Source of the DNA: JAZDLC01 sp043802345 | Lineage (GTDB): Bacteria; Planctomycetota; B15-G4; JADJEK01 | Assembly (NCBI GenBank): GCA_043802345.1 | Contig: JAZDLC010000040.1 | Location: forward strand, 1-9,951 | Reading direction: 5' to 3' | Length of the DNA: 9,951 nucleotides | Part shown: positions 1 to 6,216 of the stretch, one piece after another | How the letters are laid out: the number at the start of each line of letters is the position of its first letter | Position numbering within the stretch: position 1 is the first letter of the stretch | The notes under the pieces: generated by a model | Databases searched by the model: none | What the model was told of the DNA's origin: nothing | The model's input: the letters and a program-made list of their open reading frames with translations, nothing else | Made by a program: the position numbers and the translations under genes

Positions 1-194
1 GGGACTCCTGACGCCGGACCGAAAGCCGCGGATCCTGAAGGAAATGGCGCGGCACGATCCTTCGCCCATGGCGTCGGTGTGGACCCCTGCCTGCGTGGCG
101 ATGGCGTAGGCGCGTTGGCTGAAACCGCGGTTGAACTCTGCCGCCGGGCTTGACGACTGCCAGGGGACCGCGGGAGGCGGGCAGGCTCGCCTTG

Positions 195-259
195 CCGTTG
201 TCGTAATCGTCTTGGCGTCTCGACTTCGGCTACGACAACGATAGCGACAACGACAACGG
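195..259. repeat. Inverted repeat rich in CGACAA/TTGTCG units
   Basis: CCGTTGTCGT at 195-204 is perfectly complementary to ACGACAACGG at 250-259. With two mismatches the pairing extends a few bases inward. The right arm is internally repetitive: ACGACAACG occurs at 232-240 and again, overlapping the perfect arm, at 250-258, with a related GATAGCGACAACG unit between, so alternative pairings exist. The low-complexity triplet-like composition differs from the coding DNA nearby and resembles dispersed extragenic palindromic repeats. Whether it is multicopy cannot be judged from one window. Confidence 0.5.
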
Positions 260-284
260 GCCCGAGACTGCGTACGTGGTGAAG

Positions 285-326
285 ACCAGGACACGCTGCG
301 CAGGACTCGGACGCAGGTGGCCTGGT
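285..326 (-). terminator. Strong stem-loop 23 nt past the M28 peptidase stop codon
   Basis: ACCAGG (285-290) pairs with CCTGGT (321-326), CAC (292-294) with GTG (317-319), and CTGCG (296-300) with CGCAG (312-316). This gives 14 base pairs with one mismatch (291/320), one bulged base (295) and an 11-nt loop. On the minus strand it begins 23 nt after the TAG of the peptidase gene, where a terminator or 3'-end-stabilising hairpin is expected. No T-tract follows on that strand (the next bases are CTTCACC), so it is not a canonical intrinsic terminator. Confidence 0.45.
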
Positions 327-348
327 GAGGGGCGGGTCGTCGTTCGCG

Positions 349-2871
349 CTAGTTTCCGAACTCGATCTCCACCGAGTTGGAGGCCCAGGTCACCGGCTGC
401 AGGGTGAGGGCCGCGAAGTAGAGCGTGACGCCCGGGATGGCGGGCAGGGCGGTAGGCGGCAACACCATGGTGCAGGAGGCCTGGCCCGAACCGGATAGCG
501 TGGAGTAGAAGTTCTGGAACGAGGGTGTGTTCGACGCCTGGAAGACCAGGGTGGTGAGCGGATCGAGGGTCAGGGGGACCGAGACACCGTTCACCATGGT
601 CGGTCCGGCGCCGCTGATGCCGACCGCGAGCAGGTAGGTCTCGCCGGCGTGGGCGGGTCCGGCGTCGATCCCGAACTGGACCGTGCTGCCCTGCGAAGCG
701 GAGATGGCCGTCTCGGTGGTGGTCAGCGAGGGCGTGACCCCGTCGTGCAGCGAGAAGAGTTCGAAGTCATCCAGCGTCCAGCCGCCGAGTTCCACGCCAC
801 CGTCCGATTGCAGCTGGAACCGGACGCTGACCGCCGGGTTGTTGTCCGCCAGCGCGGAAACGTCCAGCTCCTGCGGGGTCCAGGCCGAGTCGATGGTGTC
901 ACCTGCCGCGGTGTTCTGCCAGACGGTCGTGCCGTTGACCTTGACCAGGGCGTGATCGTAGGTGCCGTCCTCCACGCTCAGCCAGCGGTTGAACCGCATC
1001 CGGACAGAGGTCTGTCCCGAACAGTTGATGCTGGGCGACTGGAGGTAGTTGTCCACGTTCGGCTGATAGAGGCCGTTGTAGTTGCCGATTCCCAGATCGT
1101 TCCCGCGAGCGCTGACACCAGAAGCCGCGAAGGACGGGTCATAGCCACCCTTCCCCTGGGGCGTTCCCTTTTGCCAGTCGTTCTGGGTCGCGACCTGCAC
1201 GGTGGTCCAGCCGTTCTCGCCCACGGCTTCGAAGTCGTCGGCGAAGATCGAGGTGAGGTCGCCCACGGAGAAGCGGTGGACCGCATCGCCGGCGCTGAAT
1301 CCCTCGGGCAGCCACTTCTGCTGTCCGTCGCTGTTGGTGGCCAGCAGGTAATACTCCATGTTGCCGGATGGCGAGATGCCGGGCAGCGAGCCGATCCACT
1401 CGTTCGCGGTGCTCGAGGGGATCAGTGCCTTGTTCGTGAAGCTGCCGCCGTTGATCCGGTAGACCGCCTCGACCGACGTAACGGTCGCGGCCGTCAGCGA
1501 CGTGACCGTGGCCGCCAGTCCGTAGGCGGTGCCGGTGACAATGGTGTCGGCAAGAGGCGTGTGGCTCATCTCCATCCGCAAGGGGGCCGCCAGTTCTGCC
1601 GCGGTCGCCAAGAACGACTGGACGATCTTCTGGGACAGGCCAAAGTCGTTGGCGCTCAGACCGACCGTGTCACTGGAGCTGTGGATGTAGGGCGAGTAAC
1701 TGCCCAGATCCTCGAACAGGAACGCCGACGAGAAGCCGTGTTGCTGGAACGACCGGTGGTCGGAAGTTCCGCCGGAGAGACCTCCCATCGTGACCGGCAG
1801 GGCCGGTACGTAGGCGTTCGTCACGTCGCTGATGTACTGATTCAGGGTCGCGTCGGTGTCGTTCGTGATGAGAGCCAGGGAGAGGGCATCGCCTGATGCC
1901 CGGTAGGCGTTCATGTCCATGTTCAGCATGGCCACGACATCCGCGTTGGCGTTGTCCAGATCGGTCGCATCCGCCTCGGAACCGTACAGACCGAACTCCT
2001 CTGCGCTGAACAGGACCAGCCGGACCGTGTTCTCGAACTGCATCTGGGTGAGAAGCCGCGCCGCTTCCAGGATGCCTGCGGAGCCGGAAGCATTGTCATC
2101 CGCGCCGGGCGCGGGCGACGTGGCTCCGGCGCTCACGAGCGAGTCGTAGTGGGCGCCCAGGACCAGGATCTTCTCCGGATGAGTCGTTCCGGCCATGGTG
2201 GCGATGATGTTCGGCGTGTACGACCCGTTGTAGGTGTCGGTGGTGACCGTCAAGCCGGGGATGGCCTGGAACTGTGTCACCAGCCAGTCCTTCGCCTGGG
2301 TGGCGGTGGGCTGGTCCGACCGGCGGGTGTGGTAGCTGGAGAGTTGGGTGACGGTCGCCAGGAGGTTCGCCTGGCTGACCTGCGCGACCAACGCAGCGAT
2401 CTGGGGATCGACCGTGACCGCCTTGGCCGTCAAGCCGGCGGGCGGGCGGAAGCCGGCAGACGGCTGCCATGGAACGCGACGGACCTGGACCGTGTGGTGG
2501 CCGCCTGTGTTCAGGTTCGTGGTGCCGGGAACCGCGAACAGGATGCTCAGGTCGGACCGAAAGAGGATGGTCGCGTCGGCCGGAACGTAGTCCAGAGTCG
2601 AAACGTACAGGGTCTGGCCTTCCGGCCAGGGGCCGAGGAGCACGGCGCCGATTCCGAGCTTCCGGAGCGCCTTGATGTCCGCGGCGTCCCCTTCACCCAC
2701 TGCGATGCCGCCGGATTCTCCGTAATACGCAATCTGCTTCATCAGCAGATCGGGAGCGCCGGGCGGGAGCGGGCCCTCGACCACGATGATCGATCCAGCG
2801 GCGGCAGCGCCGCCGAGCAGCAGGGTCGTGACGAACAGGAATACAGGAAGGGCCTTCTTGGGTAGATGCAT
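349..2871 (-). CDS. Secreted M28-family zinc aminopeptidase-like protein, multidomain
   Basis: Predicted 840-residue exported metallopeptidase of family M28 (Aeromonas-type leucyl aminopeptidase fold). The chosen ATG at 2871 is preceded by GGAG with a 5-nt spacer and gives a signal peptide: K6/K7, then a hydrophobic stretch at 8-25. The frame stays open upstream to a GTG at 3087, but that extension has no export signal. Residues ~30-150 look like a propeptide. The catalytic domain (~165-430) has H241 in GAHYDS, D258 in PGADDNASG, E291/E292 in SAEEFGLYGS, D319 in NMDM and H397 in YIHSSSD, matching the two-zinc site and general base. Then come an Ig-like module (~435-537), a MAM/immune-inhibitor-A-like module starting DDFE and containing GGWTLDDFEL (~541-708), and a beta-rich C-terminal module (~720-838). 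The peptidase call is firm; the substrate is unknown. It is monocistronic and divergent from glnS. Confidence 0.9.
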   Translation of the reverse strand: MHLPKKALPVFLFVTTLLLGGAAAAGSIIVVEGPLPPGAPDLLMKQIAYYGESGGIAVGEGDAADIKALRKLGIGAVLLGPWPEGQTLYVSTLDYVPADATILFRSDLSILFAVPGTTNLNTGGHHTVQVRRVPWQPSAGFRPPAGLTAKAVTVDPQIAALVAQVSQANLLATVTQLSSYHTRRSDQPTATQAKDWLVTQFQAIPGLTVTTDTYNGSYTPNIIATMAGTTHPEKILVLGAHYDSLVSAGATSPAPGADDNASGSAGILEAARLLTQMQFENTVRLVLFSAEEFGLYGSEADATDLDNANADVVAMLNMDMNAYRASGDALSLALITNDTDATLNQYISDVTNAYVPALPVTMGGLSGGTSDHRSFQQHGFSSAFLFEDLGSYSPYIHSSSDTVGLSANDFGLSQKIVQSFLATAAELAAPLRMEMSHTPLADTIVTGTAYGLAATVTSLTAATVTSVEAVYRINGGSFTNKALIPSSTANEWIGSLPGISPSGNMEYYLLATNSDGQQKWLPEGFSAGDAVHRFSVGDLTSIFADDFEAVGENGWTTVQVATQNDWQKGTPQGKGGYDPSFAASGVSARGNDLGIGNYNGLYQPNVDNYLQSPSINCSGQTSVRMRFNRWLSVEDGTYDHALVKVNGTTVWQNTAAGDTIDSAWTPQELDVSALADNNPAVSVRFQLQSDGGVELGGWTLDDFELFSLHDGVTPSLTTTETAISASQGSTVQFGIDAGPAHAGETYLLAVGISGAGPTMVNGVSVPLTLDPLTTLVFQASNTPSFQNFYSTLSGSGQASCTMVLPPTALPAIPGVTLYFAALTLQPVTWASNSVEIEFGN

Positions 2872-2931
2872 CGGGGCTCCATCAAGAGCTGGGGGCTGCA
2901 GCGGGTCGGGAATCAGGAGAGCGACCCCCAT

Positions 2932-2961
2932 AGGATACTCCACGGCCTGGGTCTGCGTCAG
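2932..2961 (-). promoter_or_regulatory. Possible sigma70-like promoter of the M28 peptidase gene
   Basis: On the minus strand CTGACG (2956-2961, 4 of 6 to TTGACA) and TATCCT (2932-2937, 4 of 6 to TATAAT) are separated by 18 bp. Transcription would start near 2925, giving a leader of roughly 54 nt to the ATG at 2871. An inverted repeat GGGTCG/CGACCC (2903-2908/2922-2927) lies at the predicted start. The match is modest and sequence-only. Confidence 0.3.
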
Positions 2962-3011
2962 GCTCAGGTGGCGCTCCTTGCCAAGAAAGTGGACCTTCCG
3001 CCACGCCATTT

Positions 3012-3087
3012 GTGGAGCCTCGGGGCGGGAGGGCCAGGCCGGACCGACCGCCGAATGCCTCCCCCCTTGCCAGGCATCAGGCTCCAC
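3012..3087. repeat. Nested inverted repeats compatible with a three-way junction
   Basis: GTGGAGCCT (3012-3020) and AGGCTCCAC (3079-3087) are a perfect 9-bp inverted repeat enclosing two more: GGCGG (3024-3028) with CCGCC (3048-3052), and ATGCCT (3055-3060) with AGGCAT (3072-3077). The stems do not conflict. Junction strands are 3, 2 and 1 nt, so the 76-nt stretch can fold into a compact three-way junction on either strand. It is not a tRNA, since neither strand has a GGTTCRA T-arm. It matches no riboswitch or ribozyme core I know. High GC raises the chance of coincidental pairing. Confidence 0.4.
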
Positions 3088-3300
3088 CCCCGCGTCCCGG
3101 GAACACCGCCGGTTCGAGGATCGGGGGCTTCTCCGTTAGCAGATGTCGTGAAAGAGCTTGCGCCCACGCAGGGTTCCGGGCGAAAGGTGCCGGCCGACGA
3201 TTTCCGGGAGAATCCAGGTTGGGCGTCAACGCAGCGAGATTGAAGGGCGTACAAACAGGCAGAACGACACAGAAATCCCTCGACAGGATGGAACCCAATG

Positions 3301-3402
3301 GCCCCCGGGCGCCGCGAATCGCGGTGTTCGGGGGCTAAAGGTTTGGGGCGCCCCCGGGGAAGGCTATCCTTCTGCCGAATGTCCCGTCCGACCGCGCAGA
3401 GG
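3301..3402 (+). promoter_or_regulatory. Cluster of mutually exclusive inverted repeats just upstream of glnS
   Basis: Segment A GCCCCCG (3301-3307) and segment C GCCCCCG (3350-3356) are direct repeats; segment B CGGGGGC (3329-3335) between them can pair with either. The A:B stem is extended inside by CCGCG (3312-3316) with CGCGG (3320-3324). Downstream, GAAGG (3359-3363) pairs with CCTTC (3368-3372) around a 4-nt loop, while overlapping CTTCTGC (3369-3375) can instead pair with GCAGAGG (3396-3402, one G-U), covering the purine-rich AGAGGAG before glnS. If transcribed this resembles a switchable leader; if the promoter lies near 3365 the upstream part would act only as DNA. Confidence 0.35.
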
Positions 3403-3415
3403 AGTTCCAAGGAGC

Positions 3416-5140
3416 ATGTCGAAACCGGACCGAACACGGAATGGTGAAGAGCCGCGAGAAGAATCCCGTCCCGCGCTCAACTTCGTCCAGCTCCTGGTGG
3501 AGGAGCATCTGAAATCGGGCCGCTTCGGAGACCGGGTTCACACCCGCTTCCCCCCGGAGCCGAACGGCCACCTGCACATCGGCCACGCCAAGTCGATCTG
3601 CCTCAATTTTGGCATCGCCGAGAAGTACGGTGGTCTCTGCAACGTCCGCTTCGACGACACCAATCCCACGAAGGAGGAGACGGAATACGTCGAATCGATC
3701 CAGCGGGACATTCGCTGGCTGGGATTCGACTGGGGAGACCGGCTGTACTTCGCCTCCGACTACTTCGAGCAACTGTACGACTGGGCCGTGGTTCTGATCG
3801 AGAAGGGGCAGGCGTACGTCTGCGACCTGGCCCTGGAAGAGGTGCGGGCGCAACGGGGCGGCATCAGCGAACCAGGGAAGGAGAGCCCGTACCGGGACCG
3901 GTCGGTGGCCGAGAACCTGGATCTGTTCAAGAGGATGCGCGCGGGCGAGTTCGAAGAGGGGACGCGGACGCTCAGAGCCAAGCTCGACATGGCATCGCCG
4001 AACCTGCTGATGAGGGATCCGGTGATGTATCGGATCCTCAAGGCGCGTCATCACCGCACCGGGGACCGCTGGTGCATCTACCCGACCTACGACTACGCCC
4101 ACGGAGAGTCCGACTCCATCGAGAAGATCACGCAGTCGATCTGCACCCTCGAGTTCGAGACCCATCGTCCGCTGTACGACTGGTACCTGGACGCCCTGGA
4201 AGCGCATCATCCCCAGCAGATCGAGTTCGCGCGGCTGGTGCTCAGCTACTGCATCGTCAGCAAGCGGAAGCTGCTGCGGCTGGTGGAGGAGGGACATGTG
4301 TCCGGGTGGGACGATCCGAGGATGCCGACCCTGGCCGGCCTCAGGAGACGCGGCTACCCACCCGAGGCGATCAAGCTGTTCTGCGACCGGATCGGCGTCT
4401 CCAAGTTCAACAGCGTTATCGACATGTCCTGGCTGGAGGATGCCGCAAGGCATGTTCTGAACCGATCCGCGCCCCGCGTCATGGGCGTTCTCCAGCCATT
4501 GCGGGTGGTGATCGAGAACTACCCGGACGACCAGGAGGAGGAGCTCGAAGCGGTCAACAACCCCGAGGATCCCACCGCGGGGGTGCGACAGGTGCCGTTC
4601 TCGAAGCACCTGTACATCGAGCAGGACGACTTCATGGAGAACCCTCCAAGGAAGTACCACCGCCTCGCCCCGGGCAAGGAGGTGCGCCTGCGGTACGGGT
4701 ACTTCATTACCTGCCAGCGGGCGATCAGGAACGACGCCGGCGAGGTGGTGGAACTGCGTTGCACCTACGATCCGGCAACACGCGGCGGGCAGGCTCCGGA
4801 TGGACGCAAGGTGCGCGGCACGATCCACTGGGTCTCCGCGACGCACGCGGTCCGGGCCGAGGTGCGGCTCTACGATCACCTCTTCAGCAAGCCGGATCCT
4901 GACGACGTGGAGGAGGGAAAGGACTTTATTTCGAATCTGAATCCCGCCTCCGTGGAGGTGCTCGAGGGGTGCGCGTTGGAGCGGAGCCTGGAGGGCGCCG
5001 CGCCCGGCACGAGGGTGCAGTTCGAGCGGAAGGGGTACTTCTGCGTCGACTCGGTTGACTCGACGCCGGAGAGGTTGGTCTTCAACAGGACGGTTTCGTT
5101 AAGGGACTCCTGGGCGAAGGTGGAGGGGCAGGGGAAGTGA
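3416..5140 (+). CDS. glnS: Glutaminyl-tRNA synthetase (class I)
   Basis: Cytoplasmic GlnRS, 574 residues (E. coli enzyme about 554), charging tRNA-Gln with glutamine using ATP. The Rossmann catalytic domain has the HIGH signature at 54-57 in PPEPNGHLHIGH, FDDTNP at 79-84, YPTYDY at 222-227, and the KMSKS-class loop as VSKRK at 281-285. GWDDPRMPTLAGLRRRGY (297-314) is typical of GlnRS. The C-terminal half is the two-barrel anticodon-binding region: RQVPFSKHLYIEQDDF, YDPATRGG, GTIHWVSATHA and the closing NRTVSLRDSWAKV. This region separates GlnRS from bacterial GluRS, which has an alpha-helical anticodon domain. Start: ATG 3416 follows AGAGGAG (about 11 nt away) and a second GGAG only 1 nt away; no other in-frame start lies nearby. 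Full length and intact. Not obviously co-transcribed with the peptidase, which is divergent. Confidence 0.97.
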   Translation: MSKPDRTRNGEEPREESRPALNFVQLLVEEHLKSGRFGDRVHTRFPPEPNGHLHIGHAKSICLNFGIAEKYGGLCNVRFDDTNPTKEETEYVESIQRDIRWLGFDWGDRLYFASDYFEQLYDWAVVLIEKGQAYVCDLALEEVRAQRGGISEPGKESPYRDRSVAENLDLFKRMRAGEFEEGTRTLRAKLDMASPNLLMRDPVMYRILKARHHRTGDRWCIYPTYDYAHGESDSIEKITQSICTLEFETHRPLYDWYLDALEAHHPQQIEFARLVLSYCIVSKRKLLRLVEEGHVSGWDDPRMPTLAGLRRRGYPPEAIKLFCDRIGVSKFNSVIDMSWLEDAARHVLNRSAPRVMGVLQPLRVVIENYPDDQEEELEAVNNPEDPTAGVRQVPFSKHLYIEQDDFMENPPRKYHRLAPGKEVRLRYGYFITCQRAIRNDAGEVVELRCTYDPATRGGQAPDGRKVRGTIHWVSATHAVRAEVRLYDHLFSKPDPDDVEEGKDFISNLNPASVEVLEGCALERSLEGAAPGTRVQFERKGYFCVDSVDSTPERLVFNRTVSLRDSWAKVEGQGK

Positions 5141-5161
5141 ACCGGATGTAGGGGGGAGCGG

Positions 5162-5178
5162 GATCGTACCTGACGATC
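5162..5178. promoter_or_regulatory. 17-bp dyad between glnS and the hydrolase gene
   Basis: GATCGT (5162-5167) and ACGATC (5173-5178) form a perfect inverted repeat around ACCTG, in the 74-bp gap after glnS. It sits 22 nt after the glnS stop and 24 nt before the likely -10 box of the hydrolase gene. Two readings fit: a regulator operator overlapping the upstream edge of the promoter, or a short 3'-end hairpin for glnS. With 6 bp and no T-tract it is too weak for a typical intrinsic terminator. Confidence 0.35.
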
Positions 5179-5202
5179 TGCAAAGGAGCGCGACCGTTCC
5201 GG

Positions 5203-5208
5203 TATGAT
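5203..5208 (+). promoter_or_regulatory. TATGAT -10 box placed for leaderless transcription
   Basis: TATGAT matches TATAAT at five of six positions and ends 6 nt before the hydrolase ATG at 5215. A -10 box here puts the transcription start at or within a base or two of the ATG, the geometry of leaderless mRNAs. No good -35 hexamer stands 16-18 bp upstream. The only Shine-Dalgarno-like stretch, AAAGGAG at 5182-5188, is 26 nt from the ATG and too far to serve it. Confidence 0.4.
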
Positions 5209-5214
5209 CCTCCC

Positions 5215-6207
5215 ATGGTCCGACCCGGAGTGATCTGCCAGCTGCTGCTCCTGCCCCTCGCCGCATGCACGCTGCCCGGATCGGTGGCGCTCGACCCGGC
5301 CCTCGAAAGGGTCGCGTACCACACGCCGGGGGGCGAAGCCTCGCCGGCGCGGGAGGTCGGGTACGTCACCGCCGACGGTTCCCGCCTTGGATACTTGGAG
5401 TATCGCGCGCGGGAACCGAGGGGCGCGCTGGTCTACCTGCACGGCATCGAGAGCCACGCCGGCTGGTTTGCCGCGGCGGCGGACGCCCTGTGTGCGGCCG
5501 GCTTCGACGTCTACTGCCTCGACCGCCGTGGTTCCGGCATCAACCGGGAGAACAGGGGTTTCATCTCGGGACACGTCGACCGGTACGAGATCCTGCTGGA
5601 GGACATCGAGACGGTCGTCCAGGACCTGAGGAGCCGCTATGCACGGCTCTACATGATCGGCCTCTCCTGGGGCGGGAAGCTGGCGCTTGCCTACTCCCTG
5701 ACGCATCCCGGGGAACTGGACGGACTGGTGCTGATCACGCCGGGCCTGGTCGCCCGGGTACGCCCCGGCCTGCTCGATCTGGCCGGGATCCTCCTCTGTG
5801 CCGGGCCGTTCCCCACGGCCCAGTTCGAGACCCCGATCGAACCGGAGATGTTCACCGAAACGCCGGAGGTGCTGGAGAAGCTGCGCCGCGATCCGCTGCG
5901 ACTCAGGTACGCCAGCGCCCGCTTCTTCTACCAGTCCCTCCGGCTGGACGGCCTCGTGGACGACCTGATCGGGCAGAATCGCTGTCCGATCGAACTCTTC
6001 CTGGCCGGAAAGGACCAAATCATCGACAATGAGGCGGTATTGGAGTTGCTCCGTCGGGGAGCGGGTGGGCCGCTGAAGGAGGTGCTCTACGAGGACCAGA
6101 CTCACTCGATCCAGTTCGACGCCACGGACCGCCTGGTGCGTGACATGGTCGCCTGGATCGAGAATGTTTGTCCCGGGGCCTTCGAGAAGCCGTCCGAGCA
6201 GGAGTGA
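5215..6207 (+). CDS. Putative lipoprotein alpha/beta hydrolase (monoacylglycerol lipase-like)
   Basis: A 330-residue serine hydrolase of the alpha/beta fold, closest in motif layout to monoglyceride lipase/lysophospholipase-type enzymes (Hydrolase_4 style). The N-terminus has a short hydrophobic stretch and lipobox L15-A16-A17-C18, so the mature protein is probably lipid-anchored at C18; T19 at +2 is compatible with outer-membrane sorting. The catalytic triad is S151 in GLSWGG, D267 in LAGKDQ and H297 in QTHS. HG at 76-77 is the oxyanion-hole region and DRRGSG (103-108) is the conserved turn. The ATG at 5215 keeps the lipobox and has no usable ribosome-binding site, suggesting a leaderless mRNA. 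The stop is 9 nt before the next gene. The substrate (glyceride, lysophospholipid or other ester) cannot be told from sequence. Confidence 0.85.
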   Translation: MVRPGVICQLLLLPLAACTLPGSVALDPALERVAYHTPGGEASPAREVGYVTADGSRLGYLEYRAREPRGALVYLHGIESHAGWFAAAADALCAAGFDVYCLDRRGSGINRENRGFISGHVDRYEILLEDIETVVQDLRSRYARLYMIGLSWGGKLALAYSLTHPGELDGLVLITPGLVARVRPGLLDLAGILLCAGPFPTAQFETPIEPEMFTETPEVLEKLRRDPLRLRYASARFFYQSLRLDGLVDDLIGQNRCPIELFLAGKDQIIDNEAVLELLRRGAGGPLKEVLYEDQTHSIQFDATDRLVRDMVAWIENVCPGAFEKPSEQE

Positions 6208-6216
6208 ACAGCGACC

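Larger units (their letters stand above)
1..348. other. Unassigned region downstream of the M28 peptidase gene
   Basis: I see no convincing gene here. Two plus-strand frames are open from the window edge: one closes at a TAG at 107-109 and the other at a TGA at 151-153. Several minus-strand frames are also open, as expected at this GC content. The frame ending at 109 could be the last ~35 codons of a gene starting before the window, but I recognise no family in it. The second half holds a palindromic element at 195-259 and a strong stem-loop at 285-326, both described separately. Since the peptidase gene reads leftward and ends at 349, this is its 3' flank. Confidence 0.5.
2872..3415. other. 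Divergent intergenic region between the M28 gene and glnS
   Basis: This 544-bp region separates two genes transcribed away from each other and should hold both promoters. I found no convincing gene: the in-frame upstream extension of glnS (from a TTG at 3158) is arginine- and proline-rich, has no family resemblance, and precedes a complete GlnRS. The region contains a possible minus-strand promoter (2932-2961), nested inverted repeats at 3012-3087, and a cluster of competing inverted repeats at 3301-3402. A weak plus-strand promoter can be drawn with TTGGGG at 3343-3348 and TATCCT at 3365-3370 (16-bp spacer), but it is too poor to call. Confidence 0.55.

Noticed and set aside
649..1896. Plus-strand open frame (415 codons) opposite the M28 peptidase
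   Set aside because: It is an antisense shadow: the minus-strand frame carries all M28 zinc ligands and the full domain series, while this one is Arg/Val/Gly-rich without any motif.
3012..3087. tRNA-like 76-nt span with a complementary acceptor-like end
   Set aside because: The length and end pairing fit, but neither strand has the GGTTCRA T-loop, a proper D-arm or an anticodon arm.
2872..3087. Longer M28 peptidase starting at GTG 3087
   Set aside because: The extension has no signal sequence and would bury the real signal peptide starting at 2871, which has its own GGAG site.
3386..3396. T-box-like ACCGCG before glnS
   Set aside because: Only the second half of the T-box consensus matches, no specifier stem or terminator/antiterminator pair is visible, and T-boxes belong mainly to Firmicutes and Actinobacteria.
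3158..3415. N-terminal extension of GlnRS from an upstream TTG
   Set aside because: The added 86 residues are Arg/Pro-rich and without family similarity, while the ATG at 3416 gives a normal-length GlnRS with purine-rich sequence in front.
3335..4879. Long minus-strand open frame (514 codons) opposite glnS
   Set aside because: It is an antisense shadow of a confidently identified gene in GC-rich DNA, with no recognisable domain.
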